Assembly (NCBI RefSeq): GCF_001189295.1
Contig: NZ_CP012159.1
Location: 6,898,525-6,962,524, forward strand
From: Chondromyces crocatus
GTDB taxonomy: Bacteria; Myxococcota_A; Polyangia; Polyangiales; Polyangiaceae
Direction of reading: 5' to 3'
Length of the DNA stretch: 64,000 nt
Shown here: piece by piece, positions 55,923 to 64,000 of the stretch
Numbering within the stretch: position 1 is the stretch's first letter
Layout of the letters: the number at the start of each line of letters is the position of its first letter
Notes under the pieces: generated by a model
Told to the model about the DNA's origin: nothing
Database searches by the model: none
What the model saw: the letters and a program-made list of their open reading frames with translations, nothing else
Made by a program: the position numbers and the translations under genes

Positions 55923-56194
55923 GTGCCGTGCCAGCAGCTCGGGGCGCCGTACCAGCAGCCCGGGGGGCCATGCCAGCGCCCCGGGGCGGTGTGTCAACAA
56001 GTCGCGGGACCGTTGCCAGCAGGGCGAGGTCGCGTTTCAGCGCGCCGGGGGACGTCGCCAGCAGCGCGGGGTCGGCCTCCAGCATGTCCAGGTGCTCGCC
56101 CGCACGTGCTGGCATGGGCCCACGGGCTGCTGGCACGACGCCACGGGCTGCTGGCACGGCGCCACGGGCTGCTGGCATGGCGCCACGGGTTGCT
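55923..56194. repeat. 21-bp repeat arrays in opposite orientations
   Basis: Positions 55923-55985 hold three well-kept 21-bp units of the GCCGTGCCAGCAGC type, with weaker copies to ~56090. Positions 56111-56194 hold four units of the reverse complement (GGCACGGCGCCACGGGCTGC type). The two halves can pair over tens of bases into a large imperfect hairpin or cruciform. Confidence 0.75.
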
Positions 56195-56442
56195 GAATCA
56201 TTCTGCAAGCGAGTGGCACGTGGCAACGACGTGCGGGCTCGATGACGCGCGGTACATGGTTTGAATCAATTGAATCAAAGTCGCACGTGACCTGCCCCGG
56301 ATCTACCCAACGGGAGATCGGGCAGAATTCCTCCGAGAAGCTCACCCGGCCCTCAGTCGCACACGCGGGACGTCAGGGCACTCGCTGTCGCTCGAAGCGA
56401 AAGCCGCTCACCGGCCATCCAACATCGATCTGGCCTGCACTA

Positions 56443-58830
56443 TCAGTAGCCCCCTCCTAGCCCAGGCCAATCCTTGCATCCGGTCCACTGTCCATTGATG
56501 CATCTCTTCCAGCCCGAGCACCAGTTGACCATACAATCCACGCTGGGGGTGACCTCCTGCATGCAGGTCTGCTTGTCAGGATCGCATGCACCACCAAGGG
56601 CCAGGTCATCTACGCACTTCCAGCAACAGGGTCTGGCATCTCCTACCTCGCAAACAGGTGGAGGGCAGCCCTCGTCCACCACGCCATCGCAGTCGTTGTC
56701 CAGGCCATCGCCACACACCTCGGCCATGTTCGGCCTTCGCTGGCTCCTGGTGTCGTCACAGTCGCCCGCGTTGCTCACATACCCTGGAGGTGCAGCGCAC
56801 GCCTGAATGGACTGCGCCGGGTTCCCGAAGCCATCGCCATCAGCATCCCGGTAGTACGTATTGCCCGCTGCCCCTTCGTCGATGGATCCATCACAGTCGT
56901 TGTCCTTGCCGTCGCAGACCTCGGGCGACGGCAAGTACAAGGGGGCGCACTCGATCGCGCCGCTGGTGCAATAGGTCACTCCCTCGGCGCAGACGCCGAG
57001 CTTCCCGGGGACCGAGCAGCCGAATGTCCCGCCGGGGTTGTCGTCGTCGACGACGCCATTGCAGTCGTTGTCGAGGCCATCACAGACTTCGGCGGAGGGC
57101 TGGTTGACCGCGTGACACGCCAGCATGCCCTGGATGCAGCTCTGCGTGCCCACCCCGCAGACGCCCAGCGCTCCGGTCGCGCAGGTGCCACCGCTCTCGG
57201 GGTTGCCTTCGTCGATCTCACCGTCGCAGTCGTCGTCGAGGCCGTTGCACAGCTCGTCGGCGTCGGGCGAGATCGCCGGATCGTAGTCGTCGCAGTCGTC
57301 CGCGTTGTCCACGTACCCGTAGGGCGCCGTGCATGCATTGAAGTACTGCCATGCGTCGCCATGGCCATCCTCGTCGAAATCGTAGAAGAACGTGCGCAGC
57401 ACGGAGGTTTGCTGTGCGCGCGTCTGCGGCGTCTGCTCCGCGATCCCCAGCCCGAGCTGGCCCTGGGTGTTCTGGCCCCAGGCCCACACCGGGCAGCCGC
57501 TCGACAAGGCCACCCCATGGTTGGCACCTGCCGAGAGGCCGATGACCTGCGTGAGGTGAGGTGTCGAGACGGGGCTCGGGCGGTTCGCCGTGGTCTCGTC
57601 GCCGAGCTGGCCGAAGTTGTTCTGGCCGAAGGAGAGCACCTGACCGCTCGGCCCGGAGAGAACGAGGGAGAAGGCGTTCCCCGCGGCGATGAGCGATGCG
57701 TCGCCGAGGAAGGGAATCTGCTGGGGCGTGGAGACCGGGCTGGTCGTGTGCCCGAGCCCCAGCTGGCCCTGCGCGTTCTGCCCCCAGGAGTGCACGGCGC
57801 CGCTCGCGTGAAGAGCGAGCGAGTGGTTCCCGCCCCCCGCGACGAGGCTCACGGGTCCCGACAGGGCGACCGCGTACGGCGTGGGTTGGTGCACGCTGGC
57901 GCTGGACGAGCCGTTGCCGATCTGGCCGTGGTTGTTGCGCCCCCAGGTCCAGACGGCTCCGGTCGTGCTCACGGCCAGCGCGTGGTACCAGCCCGCAGCG
58001 ATCGCCTTCGCGCCGCCGACGATCGACACCGCCGCCGGGACGAGGGTGCTCCCACCGACCGTGCCGGTGCCGCTCTGCCCGTAGGTGTTGTTCCCCCAGA
58101 CCCAGACGGTCCCCGCCGCGTCCAGCGCCATCGAGTACTGGTTTCCAGCGGCGACCGCGGTCAGCGCAGCAGCTCCAGGGATCGTCACCTGGACGGGCGC
58201 CGAGGGCGGCGCCGTGGTGGTGCCCGTGCCGAGCTGTCCCTGAGAGTTCTGCCCCCAGGCCCAGAGATGACCGGACACATCGAGCGCGAGGGCATGGAAG
58301 CCACCTGCGGCGATCGCCTTGATCCTGGGCAGACTGGCAACCTGCGAGGGCACGGCGCTCGGCGTGACGCTGGGCGGTTTCCCGAGCTGGCCTTCGTTGT
58401 TCTGCCCCCAGGCCCAGACCGACCCGTCAGAGCGGAGATAGAGCGTGTGGCCAACGCCGGCTGCGACGTCCTCGCGCGGAGAGCCTCCAGGGCCGAGCGA
58501 CAGCGCCTGCGTCGGTGCTGGGCGCACCGCCTCCGGTGAGGGCTGCACCGTGTTCTTCTTCGGATCCAGGGCGTCCACACCACCGGGAAGACCCGCCTCA
58601 TCGGATGCCGGGAGGGAATGCGGATCGCTCGCATCCTCTTCGGCGTCGAGCGCGTCGAGCGCGTCGAGCGCGTCGAGCGCGTCGAGCGCGTCGAGCGCGT
58701 CGAACCCGTCGGTGTCGTCGACGTCGGGTGACGGTTCGACATGGGCGGCGCACGCCTGGACGACACACACCAGCGAGGCCGCCGCTAAGCGAGCCAGGCG
58801 TGGATGGTTGATTCTCTCGATGGATCTCAT
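56443..58830 (-). CDS. RCC1-repeat lipoprotein with MopE-type calcium/metal repeats
   Basis: A 795-residue exported protein. After a lipoprotein signal (LAAASLVCVVQACAAH) comes a DAL tripeptide repeat, then about seven RCC1 blades (repeated VWAWGQNNxGQLG; AAGxxHALAL) between ~residues 120 and 470. The C-terminal part has MopE-like repeats: DGHGDAWQ, ELCNGLDDDCDGEIDEG, EVCDGLDNDCNGVVDDD, EVCDGKDNDCDGSIDEG. Those Asp/Asn loops may bind Ca2+ or copper. The Cys-rich end is unassigned. It is likely a surface protein; a paralog lies at 62462-64000. Confidence 0.88.
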   Translation of the reverse strand: MRSIERINHPRLARLAAASLVCVVQACAAHVEPSPDVDDTDGFDALDALDALDALDALDALDAEEDASDPHSLPASDEAGLPGGVDALDPKKNTVQPSPEAVRPAPTQALSLGPGGSPREDVAAGVGHTLYLRSDGSVWAWGQNNEGQLGKPPSVTPSAVPSQVASLPRIKAIAAGGFHALALDVSGHLWAWGQNSQGQLGTGTTTAPPSAPVQVTIPGAAALTAVAAGNQYSMALDAAGTVWVWGNNTYGQSGTGTVGGSTLVPAAVSIVGGAKAIAAGWYHALAVSTTGAVWTWGRNNHGQIGNGSSSASVHQPTPYAVALSGPVSLVAGGGNHSLALHASGAVHSWGQNAQGQLGLGHTTSPVSTPQQIPFLGDASLIAAGNAFSLVLSGPSGQVLSFGQNNFGQLGDETTANRPSPVSTPHLTQVIGLSAGANHGVALSSGCPVWAWGQNTQGQLGLGIAEQTPQTRAQQTSVLRTFFYDFDEDGHGDAWQYFNACTAPYGYVDNADDCDDYDPAISPDADELCNGLDDDCDGEIDEGNPESGGTCATGALGVCGVGTQSCIQGMLACHAVNQPSAEVCDGLDNDCNGVVDDDNPGGTFGCSVPGKLGVCAEGVTYCTSGAIECAPLYLPSPEVCDGKDNDCDGSIDEGAAGNTYYRDADGDGFGNPAQSIQACAAPPGYVSNAGDCDDTRSQRRPNMAEVCGDGLDNDCDGVVDEGCPPPVCEVGDARPCCWKCVDDLALGGACDPDKQTCMQEVTPSVDCMVNWCSGWKRCINGQWTGCKDWPGLGGGY
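58643..58705. repeat. 9-bp coding repeats (Asp-Ala-Leu)
   Basis: Six perfect copies and one variant of the 9-mer GCGTCGAGC, encoding DAL repeats just after the lipoprotein signal of the RCC1 protein. Likely slippage-prone; copy number could vary among strains. Confidence 0.95.
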
Positions 58831-59042
58831 TCCATTTCATTATCACGGCGAGCATCGACGAACACGGCGGCGTGCTCACGCCTCCCGTCCCCCTCCGCGC
58901 AGCACGCGACGAGATTCCTTCACCGAGCGTGAACTTGAGAGGGCCCTCCCGGACGCATGCTCCTCCTCGTACCTGCCGCGCCCGGGATGTCCTAGGCTCG
59001 CTCTCGCCGGGCGCCAGATGCGTCTGGGACCGAGGTCGCGTC

Positions 59043-60734
59043 ATGTTGCCCAGTTTGCCCGCGCGGGCCGTTCTCTTCGTCGTTCTGTTCGCCTTTGGCG
59101 TCGGCTGTCGGCCAGCGCGGCCCGGCGCGCTTCCGGGTGGGGGCACGGCGTGGAGTGCGCTGCGCTCCGAGCGTTTCGTCCTCCACACCGACCGTGACGT
59201 CACCACCTCGCGCGTCCTGTTCGATCAGCTCGAAGCCACTCATGCGGCGATGGCGCGCGTCGCGTTTCCAGGGCGCCCCGCCGAGCCCGAGCTCATCGAG
59301 GTCATCGCGCCACGCGATCCGGACGCGCTCGCCACGCTCGATCTCCCGCCCCTGCCCGCGCGGCCCGAGGGCAACGCGGCCACCTCGGCGAAGGGGAGAG
59401 CGTCGTTCCTGCGTACCTCGCTGGATCCGCGCGTGGAGGCGATGATCCTCTTGCCCGAGGGGTTTCATCCAGGCGCGCTCCAGCGGGCGCTCGCCATCCG
59501 CTTCGTCCGGCAGAGTGTGGGCGCCGGGCCGGCGTGGCTGCGGCTCGGGCTCGTCGATCACTACAGCGCCCTGCAAACCAGCCTCGACGCGCTCACGCTC
59601 GGCGCGCCGCCGCCAGGCGTGAAGCTCACCCTCGATCGCAGCGCCGTCCAGGCCAGCGGTGCAGGGGACGGCGATCCGCGACGGGGCGAGGTGTCGGCGC
59701 AGGTCCACGTCGACGACATCCCGCCCATCGATCAGCTCCTCGCTGCCGCGCCGGCGCTCTTCGGGTCGCCGTTCGGTCTGGAGCCGCGCCCGGGGGTGGG
59801 GGCGCCGTCGATGCCTCACCGCGTCGGCGCCTGGGCGCTCGTCCACTTCCTGCTGCACGGGCCGCCCACGATCAGCGGCCGGTTCCCGGACTACCTCGCA
59901 CGGGTCGAGCGGGGGATGCCCGATCTCGTGCCCGCCAAGCTGCTGTTCGGTGCACAGGGGACGCGCGCGGCCGAGCCGCTGTTCCGCGCGCACCTGCGGG
60001 CGCTGGCGGAGCAGCCGCAGACCAGGCGGACGCCGTTCACCTGGCCAGAGCGAGGGAAGCGGCTCCCCGATCCTGCATCGCGTGCGCTCGGGGAGGCAGA
60101 GCTGCACCTCCTGTGGGCACGGCTCACGCCCTGGGATGCGGGGCACGCGGGCGCGGTGCGCGATCATCTGGAGCGAGCCCGCGCGACGGGGACCGACGAG
60201 GCCGAGGTGACGTTCTGGGAGGGGCTGTTCGCGCTGCACGAGGAGCGCGTCGACGAGGGGGAAACGCTGTTGCTCGCGTCGAACCGCGTCGCGCCGTCCG
60301 CGCGTCCCCTCGGCGAGCTGGCCACGCTCTACCTCGATCGGCTCGACCGCAGCCCGGACGACGAGGCCACGAAGAAGAAACTCGGCGCGATCGTCGATCA
60401 GCTCGAGTCCCGTGCCGAGACCACCGCGGAGCTGAACCGGGTGGCGTGGAGCCATGCGGTCCTGGGGCAAGGGGCGCGCGGGCTGCCGTTCGCCGAGCGC
60501 GCGGTGCGGCAGCGGCCGGGGTGCTGGGCGTGCTTCGATACGCTGGCGCGGCTGTTCTACCAGCAGCGCCGGTACGATCAGGCCGTGGATGCCCAGCGGC
60601 GCGCGCTCGCGTCGGATCAGCTCGGGAGCAAGAAGGCCGACGTCACGCAGCGGCTGCGGTGCCTGGAGGCGACGGCGAAGGCCGCGCGCGCCCGGAAGTC
60701 CGCGAGCGAGGCGGACTGCTGGCAGACGCGCTGA
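59043..60734 (+). CDS. TPR-like lipoprotein, possible peptidase-fold domain
   Basis: The ~563-residue protein has a lipoprotein signal (VLFVVLFAFGVGCRPA). The next ~300 residues include ERFVLHTDRDVTTSRVLFDQ, a layout seen in secreted gluzincin-like proteins, though the HExxH metal motif is not visible. The C-terminal ~200 residues are TPR-like helical repeats (WACFDTLARLFYQQRRYDQAVDAQRRAL). GAGG precedes the ATG at 59043; the longer frame from 58872 is not used. A secreted scaffold or inactive protease-like protein is plausible. Confidence 0.75.
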   Translation: MLPSLPARAVLFVVLFAFGVGCRPARPGALPGGGTAWSALRSERFVLHTDRDVTTSRVLFDQLEATHAAMARVAFPGRPAEPELIEVIAPRDPDALATLDLPPLPARPEGNAATSAKGRASFLRTSLDPRVEAMILLPEGFHPGALQRALAIRFVRQSVGAGPAWLRLGLVDHYSALQTSLDALTLGAPPPGVKLTLDRSAVQASGAGDGDPRRGEVSAQVHVDDIPPIDQLLAAAPALFGSPFGLEPRPGVGAPSMPHRVGAWALVHFLLHGPPTISGRFPDYLARVERGMPDLVPAKLLFGAQGTRAAEPLFRAHLRALAEQPQTRRTPFTWPERGKRLPDPASRALGEAELHLLWARLTPWDAGHAGAVRDHLERARATGTDEAEVTFWEGLFALHEERVDEGETLLLASNRVAPSARPLGELATLYLDRLDRSPDDEATKKKLGAIVDQLESRAETTAELNRVAWSHAVLGQGARGLPFAERAVRQRPGCWACFDTLARLFYQQRRYDQAVDAQRRALASDQLGSKKADVTQRLRCLEATAKAARARKSASEADCWQTR

Positions 60735-60796
60735 AGGTCGGCGCGGCGGCAGCGAAGGCCGGCGCGGCGGCAGCGAAGGCCGGCGCGGCGGCAGCG
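60734..60796. repeat. Three 21-bp tandem repeats just after a stop codon
   Basis: Three copies of a 21-bp unit (AAGG[T/C]CGGCGCGGCGGCAG plus CG) begin at the last base of the stop codon of the TPR-like gene. The rest of the interval up to the next gene has no supported gene. Confidence 0.85.
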
Positions 60797-60982
60797 GTGG
60801 CCAACCCTGGCGTGGCAGGCGCATCGGCAGGCCACTCGTGGCCATGGCGCGTGCGGGGCGTCGCTCACGTGAAGTACCCCTGATCCCGAGGTCCCAGGGA
60901 ATTCCACGCGGGAGGCAGGGAGGCACGGCTCTCGCATCCCGGTCGTCTCTGGCGGGAACGAACCCGCGTGCCGGAGGTCGCG

Positions 60983-62446
60983 ATGAGCTGGAGTGGGTGG
61001 GTGGTGCTGTTGCTGGTGGCCCTGATCGGCGCCGTGGTGTTCCTGGTGCGCCGCCTGCGTGATGTGCAAGCGGAACGAGACGCCACGGCGCGGCAAGTGG
61101 CGTACTACACGGAGCGGTTCCGCGGGGTGGTCGACGCCGAGGCGGAGCGGCAGCGGGTGCTCGTCGCGCTGGACGGCGAGCGGCGGCACGCGGTCGCGGC
61201 GCTGGAGAGGGCGCACGCGGAGGCAAGGGCGACGATCGCGAGGACCCAGGAGGCGGAGGCGCAAGCCCGAGGGCGCATGCAGCAGGAGCGTGCTGCGGTG
61301 GATGCTCAGCTCGCGTGGCACCAGCATCGGTTGCTGGAGCTGCGCACCGAGCTGTCGTCGCTGGACGAGGAGGCGAACTTCCAGTCGTTCGGGTTCTACA
61401 AGCCGAGGTACGATTTCTCGACGTCGGCGGCGTATCAGGCGCAGCTCGAGAGGGTGCGACAGCAGCAGAAGCAGCGGCTGAAGAACCGCACGGCCGCGAC
61501 GAGCCGGGTGACGTGGCTGGTGAATGGCAGCACCGCGGAGGGGCAGAAGCAGACGCAGCAGATGCTGAAGCTGATGCTGCGCGCGTTCAACGGGGAGTGC
61601 GACGCGGCCATCGCGCGGGTGAAATACAACAACGTGCAGGTGATGGAGGCGCGCATCCGCAAGGCGGCGGAGGTGATCAACGGGCTCTCCGAGGTGCAGG
61701 AGTGCGAGATCACGGAGGGCTACCTGGCGCTCAAGCTGGAGGAGCTCGCGCTGGCGCACGAGGTCCAGGAGAAGATCGAGCAGGAGCGGGAGGTGCAGCG
61801 GCGGCTGCGTGAGCAGATGCGCGAGGAGGAGGCGGCGCAGCGGGAGCTGGACCGGGCGCAAGCGGAAGCGGAGCGGGAGGAGCGGCGCTACGCAGATGCG
61901 CTCCGCAAGGCGCAGGAAGACGTGGAGGGGGCGGCCGGGAAGAAGCAGGAGAAACTGCTCGGCGAGATCGAGGAGCTGCAGCGGAGGCTCGCCGAGGCGC
62001 AGGCGAACAAGCAGCGGGCGGTGTCACGGGCGCAGCTCACGCGGTCGGGGCACGTGTACGTGATCTCGAACGTGGGGTCGTTCGGGGAGCACGTGTACAA
62101 GATCGGGATGACGCGGCGGCTGGACCCGATGGACCGGGTGAAGGAGCTGGGGGACGCGTCGGTGCCGTTCCAGTTCGACGTGCACGCGGTGATCTACGCA
62201 GAGGACGCGCCCGGGCTGGAGACGGCGCTGCACCGGGCGTTCCACCACCGGCGGGTGAACCGGGTGAACGAGAAGAAGGAGTTCTTCCGGGTGCCGCTGG
62301 AGGAGATCGTCACGGCGGTGAATCAGACGCGCGGCGCAGAGGTGGAGTTCGTGCAGTTCGCCGAGGCGGTGGAGTACCGGAAGACGCTCGCGATGGGCGA
62401 GGCGCGCGAGGAGCCGCGGGTCCGGGAGGCGGTGGTGGCAGCGTGA
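60983..62446 (+). CDS. Membrane-anchored DUF4041 / GIY-YIG (T5orf172) protein
   Basis: A ~487-residue protein: one N-terminal membrane helix (WVVLLLVALIGAVVFLV), a coiled coil, the DUF4041 domain (FQSFGFYKPRYDFSTSAAYQ), a second long coiled coil, and a C-terminal T5orf172/Mug113 GIY-YIG-like domain (HVYVISNVGSFGEHVYKIGM, TRRLDPMDRVKELGDASVPF, KKEFFRV). The family is mostly phage- or plasmid-associated and probably nucleic-acid-directed. GGAGG lies just upstream of the ATG at 60983. No phage genes are nearby. Confidence 0.85.
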   Translation: MSWSGWVVLLLVALIGAVVFLVRRLRDVQAERDATARQVAYYTERFRGVVDAEAERQRVLVALDGERRHAVAALERAHAEARATIARTQEAEAQARGRMQQERAAVDAQLAWHQHRLLELRTELSSLDEEANFQSFGFYKPRYDFSTSAAYQAQLERVRQQQKQRLKNRTAATSRVTWLVNGSTAEGQKQTQQMLKLMLRAFNGECDAAIARVKYNNVQVMEARIRKAAEVINGLSEVQECEITEGYLALKLEELALAHEVQEKIEQEREVQRRLREQMREEEAAQRELDRAQAEAEREERRYADALRKAQEDVEGAAGKKQEKLLGEIEELQRRLAEAQANKQRAVSRAQLTRSGHVYVISNVGSFGEHVYKIGMTRRLDPMDRVKELGDASVPFQFDVHAVIYAEDAPGLETALHRAFHHRRVNRVNEKKEFFRVPLEEIVTAVNQTRGAEVEFVQFAEAVEYRKTLAMGEAREEPRVREAVVAA

Positions 62447-62461
62447 TGCCGGGGGCCCGCG

Positions 62462-64000
62462 TCACTCGCGTGGCGCGTTCTCGAGGTCGAGGTCGCGGGC
62501 TTCGCCAGACTCGATGGGCACGTCGGGACAGTCTTCGTCGATGCGGCCGTCGCAGTCGTTGTCGAGGCCGTCGCACAGCTCGTGGGACGGGAGTGTCGTG
62601 AACATGCAGGTCAGGGTGCCTCGCTGGCAGGCCAGCGCGCCGACGGCGCATTCTCCGCGCGCGCCCGTGAGGCAAGCCTTGCCGTGCGCCGGATCGGACT
62701 CGTCCACCTGGCCGTCGCAGTCGTCGTCGCGGCCGTTGCAGATCTCGACGGCGGCCGGGGAGACGTGGGCGTCGGTGTCGTCGCAGTCGTCGGCCGTGCT
62801 CGTGGTGCCGGGCGGCGCCGTGCAGGCATCCACGGGGTGCGCCGGGTCGCCGTGGCCGTCGCCGTCGGTGTCGCGGTAGAACCTGCGCAGGGCGAGGGTC
62901 TGCGTCGGCTTCGGCTGCTGGGCGAGCGCGGTGCTGCCGAGGCCGAGCTGCCCGAGGTTGTTCTGGCCCCAGGCCCAGACGGGGCAGTCCGCGGTGAGCG
63001 CGAGGGCGTGGTTGCTGCCGGCGGCGATGGCGAGGACGCGGAGGGACAGGGTGATCGGCGTCGGGGTGGTGCGGTTCGTGAGCGTCGTGTCGCCGAGCTG
63101 GCCGAAGGTGTTTTGTCCGAAGGACAGGACCTGGCCGGTCGCACCGCGGAGGACCAGCGAGAAGGTGTTGCCCGCGGCGAGCTGCGAGACGCCGCTCGGT
63201 CCGAGCAGCGTTTGCGGTGTGGGGATCGGGCTGTTCGTGGTGCCGAGGCCGAGTTCGCCGTGGGAGTTCGATCCCCAGCCGTGGACGGTGCCGTCCGAGA
63301 GCAGCGAGAGGGAGTGGCTCCCACCGCCGGCGACGGCGATCACCGGCTGGGGGAGGTTCACCGGCTGGGGCTGCGGCGCGATCTGGGTGGGGCTGAAGGT
63401 GCCGCTGCCGATCTGGCCGGCGTTGTTGCGGCCCCAGGTCCAGAGCGTCCCTTCGGCGTCCACCGCGAGCGCGTGGTTCCAGCCGGCGGCGATGCGCGCG
63501 AACGTGCCAGGGAGCAGGAGAGGCTCGGGAACGGCGTTGTTCCCACCGACCGCCCCTGTGCCTCGCTGGCCGTACACGTTGCTCCCCCAGGTCCACACGC
63601 GTCCGGTCGCGTCCAGCGCCATCGAGAACTGGTGGCCGGCGGCGATCGCGATGAAGGTGGGATCGCCGCTCTGGGGCTGGATCCGGCCCGGTGTCCTCGA
63701 CGGGGTGCTGCCAGCGGTGCCGGCCCCGAGCTGACCGAAGGTGTTCAGGCCCCACGACCAGAGATGGCCTGCGGTGTCGAGGGCGAGCGAGTGAAACCCT
63801 CCGGCGGCGATGGCGGCGATGGGCGGGAGGTTCACGGTCCGCACGGGCGTGGCGCGGGGGGTGAGCACGGTGCCGTCGCCGAGCTGGCCGTCGCCATTGT
63901 GGCCCCATGCCCAGACCGTCCCGTCGTCGCGCAGGTAGAGGCTGTGGAACGCGCCAGCCGCCACGGCCTCACGGGGGGCGCTCGCCGGGTGCAGCGCGGA
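62462..64000 (-). CDS. RCC1-repeat/MopE-type protein, 3' part
   Basis: A paralog of the 56443-58830 protein that runs off the right edge; the reading frame is open to base 64000 (upstream codons read ASAPREAVAAGAFHS, matching the paralog). It has about seven RCC1 repeats (WAWGHNGDGQLGDG, WSWGLNTFGQLGAG), then DGHGDPAHPVDACTAPPG, EICNGRDDDCDGQVDESD and ELCDGLDNDCDGRIDEDC. It lacks the Cys-rich end of the paralog. Probably an exported surface protein. Confidence 0.88.
   Translation of the reverse strand, partial: SALHPASAPREAVAAGAFHSLYLRDDGTVWAWGHNGDGQLGDGTVLTPRATPVRTVNLPPIAAIAAGGFHSLALDTAGHLWSWGLNTFGQLGAGTAGSTPSRTPGRIQPQSGDPTFIAIAAGHQFSMALDATGRVWTWGSNVYGQRGTGAVGGNNAVPEPLLLPGTFARIAAGWNHALAVDAEGTLWTWGRNNAGQIGSGTFSPTQIAPQPQPVNLPQPVIAVAGGGSHSLSLLSDGTVHGWGSNSHGELGLGTTNSPIPTPQTLLGPSGVSQLAAGNTFSLVLRGATGQVLSFGQNTFGQLGDTTLTNRTTPTPITLSLRVLAIAAGSNHALALTADCPVWAWGQNNLGQLGLGSTALAQQPKPTQTLALRRFYRDTDGDGHGDPAHPVDACTAPPGTTSTADDCDDTDAHVSPAAVEICNGRDDDCDGQVDESDPAHGKACLTGARGECAVGALACQRGTLTCMFTTLPSHELCDGLDNDCDGRIDEDCPDVPIESGEARDLDLENAPRE

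Larger units (their letters stand above)
55478..56442. other. Gene-free decayed region right of the RiPP locus
   Basis: Nearly 1 kb with no supported intact gene. It holds the shared element, the CPBP remnant and oppositely oriented 21-bp repeat arrays. Open frames on both strands encode 7-residue Ala/Pro/Arg/Gly repeats, which follow from the DNA repeats and are not taken as proteins. Confidence 0.5.

Noticed and set aside
55564-56226. Minus-strand open frame with 7-residue Ala/Pro/Arg repeats, possibly a second precursor
   Set aside because: Both strands show the same type of repeat because of the 21-bp DNA repeats; no ribosome binding site and no leader-like part.

Overview
The window is very GC-rich and densely coded. 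Its style points to a large-genome myxobacterium of the Sorangiineae/Polyangiales type (inference). The signs are many lipoproteins with Gly/Ser/Pro-rich linkers, two eukaryote-like Ser/Thr kinases, RCC1-repeat proteins carrying MopE-type Asp/Asn/Cys repeats, a roadblock/LC7 protein next to accBC, and many small tandem duplications between genes. I saw no tRNA, rRNA, CRISPR array, transposase or prophage module.

Layout. 1-17.8 kb is mostly housekeeping and envelope genes: the 5' end of accC, accB, a roadblock protein, an aconitase-fold protein lacking its iron-sulfur cysteines, a DUF4139 lipoprotein operon, a sulfatase-fold lipoprotein, a three-gene ATGA-coupled envelope operon, mutY and pepP, and a small operon closed by a strong terminator. 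17.9-41 kb holds a phosphodiester-glycosidase-family protein, a large actin-fold ATPase-like protein, two Ser/Thr kinases, a flippase, a lipoprotein version of the PPC/DUF296 domain, an ATP-dependent DNA ligase, WrbA, a HOT-type alcohol dehydrogenase, a thioesterase, an SMI1/KNR4-like protein, an AraC regulator and a Rieske oxygenase.

The most interesting part is 39.4-55.8 kb, an apparently complete RiPP (ribosomally made, post-translationally modified peptide) locus. A leftward operon from about 53.95 kb encodes radical SAM/SPASM-like protein A, B12-type radical SAM 1, radical SAM/SPASM-like protein B, B12-type radical SAM 2, a 131-residue precursor ending in TATVAVMAAVVLVVVV, and B12-type radical SAM 3. 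The first four genes overlap at stop/start codons. Converging on it from the left is a rightward operon: a CPBP intramembrane protease, a SpaB_C-type (elimination) protein and a LanB N-domain (glutamylation) protein, that is, a split class I lanthipeptide dehydratase. All three B12-type enzymes carry the unusual C-x7-C-x2-C cluster motif of the RiPP-maturation radical SAM family. With a Val/Ala-rich core beginning with Thr, the logic resembles polytheonamide-type proteusins: dehydrate Thr, then methylate unactivated carbons and perhaps epimerise. The core is much shorter, and no ABC transporter or soluble leader peptidase is visible. The core chemistry is inference.

Both edges of the locus carry one conserved ~57-bp element with a TCCGC-N5-GCGGA palindrome, each about 70 bp upstream of an unknown leftward gene. 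The right copy is followed by a remnant of a CPBP gene, so a border segment seems to have been duplicated and to have decayed. Beyond it lies a region of 21-bp repeats in opposite orientations.

56.4-64 kb contains two paralogous RCC1/MopE-repeat surface proteins (the second runs off the window), a TPR-like lipoprotein and a membrane-anchored DUF4041/GIY-YIG (T5orf172) protein.
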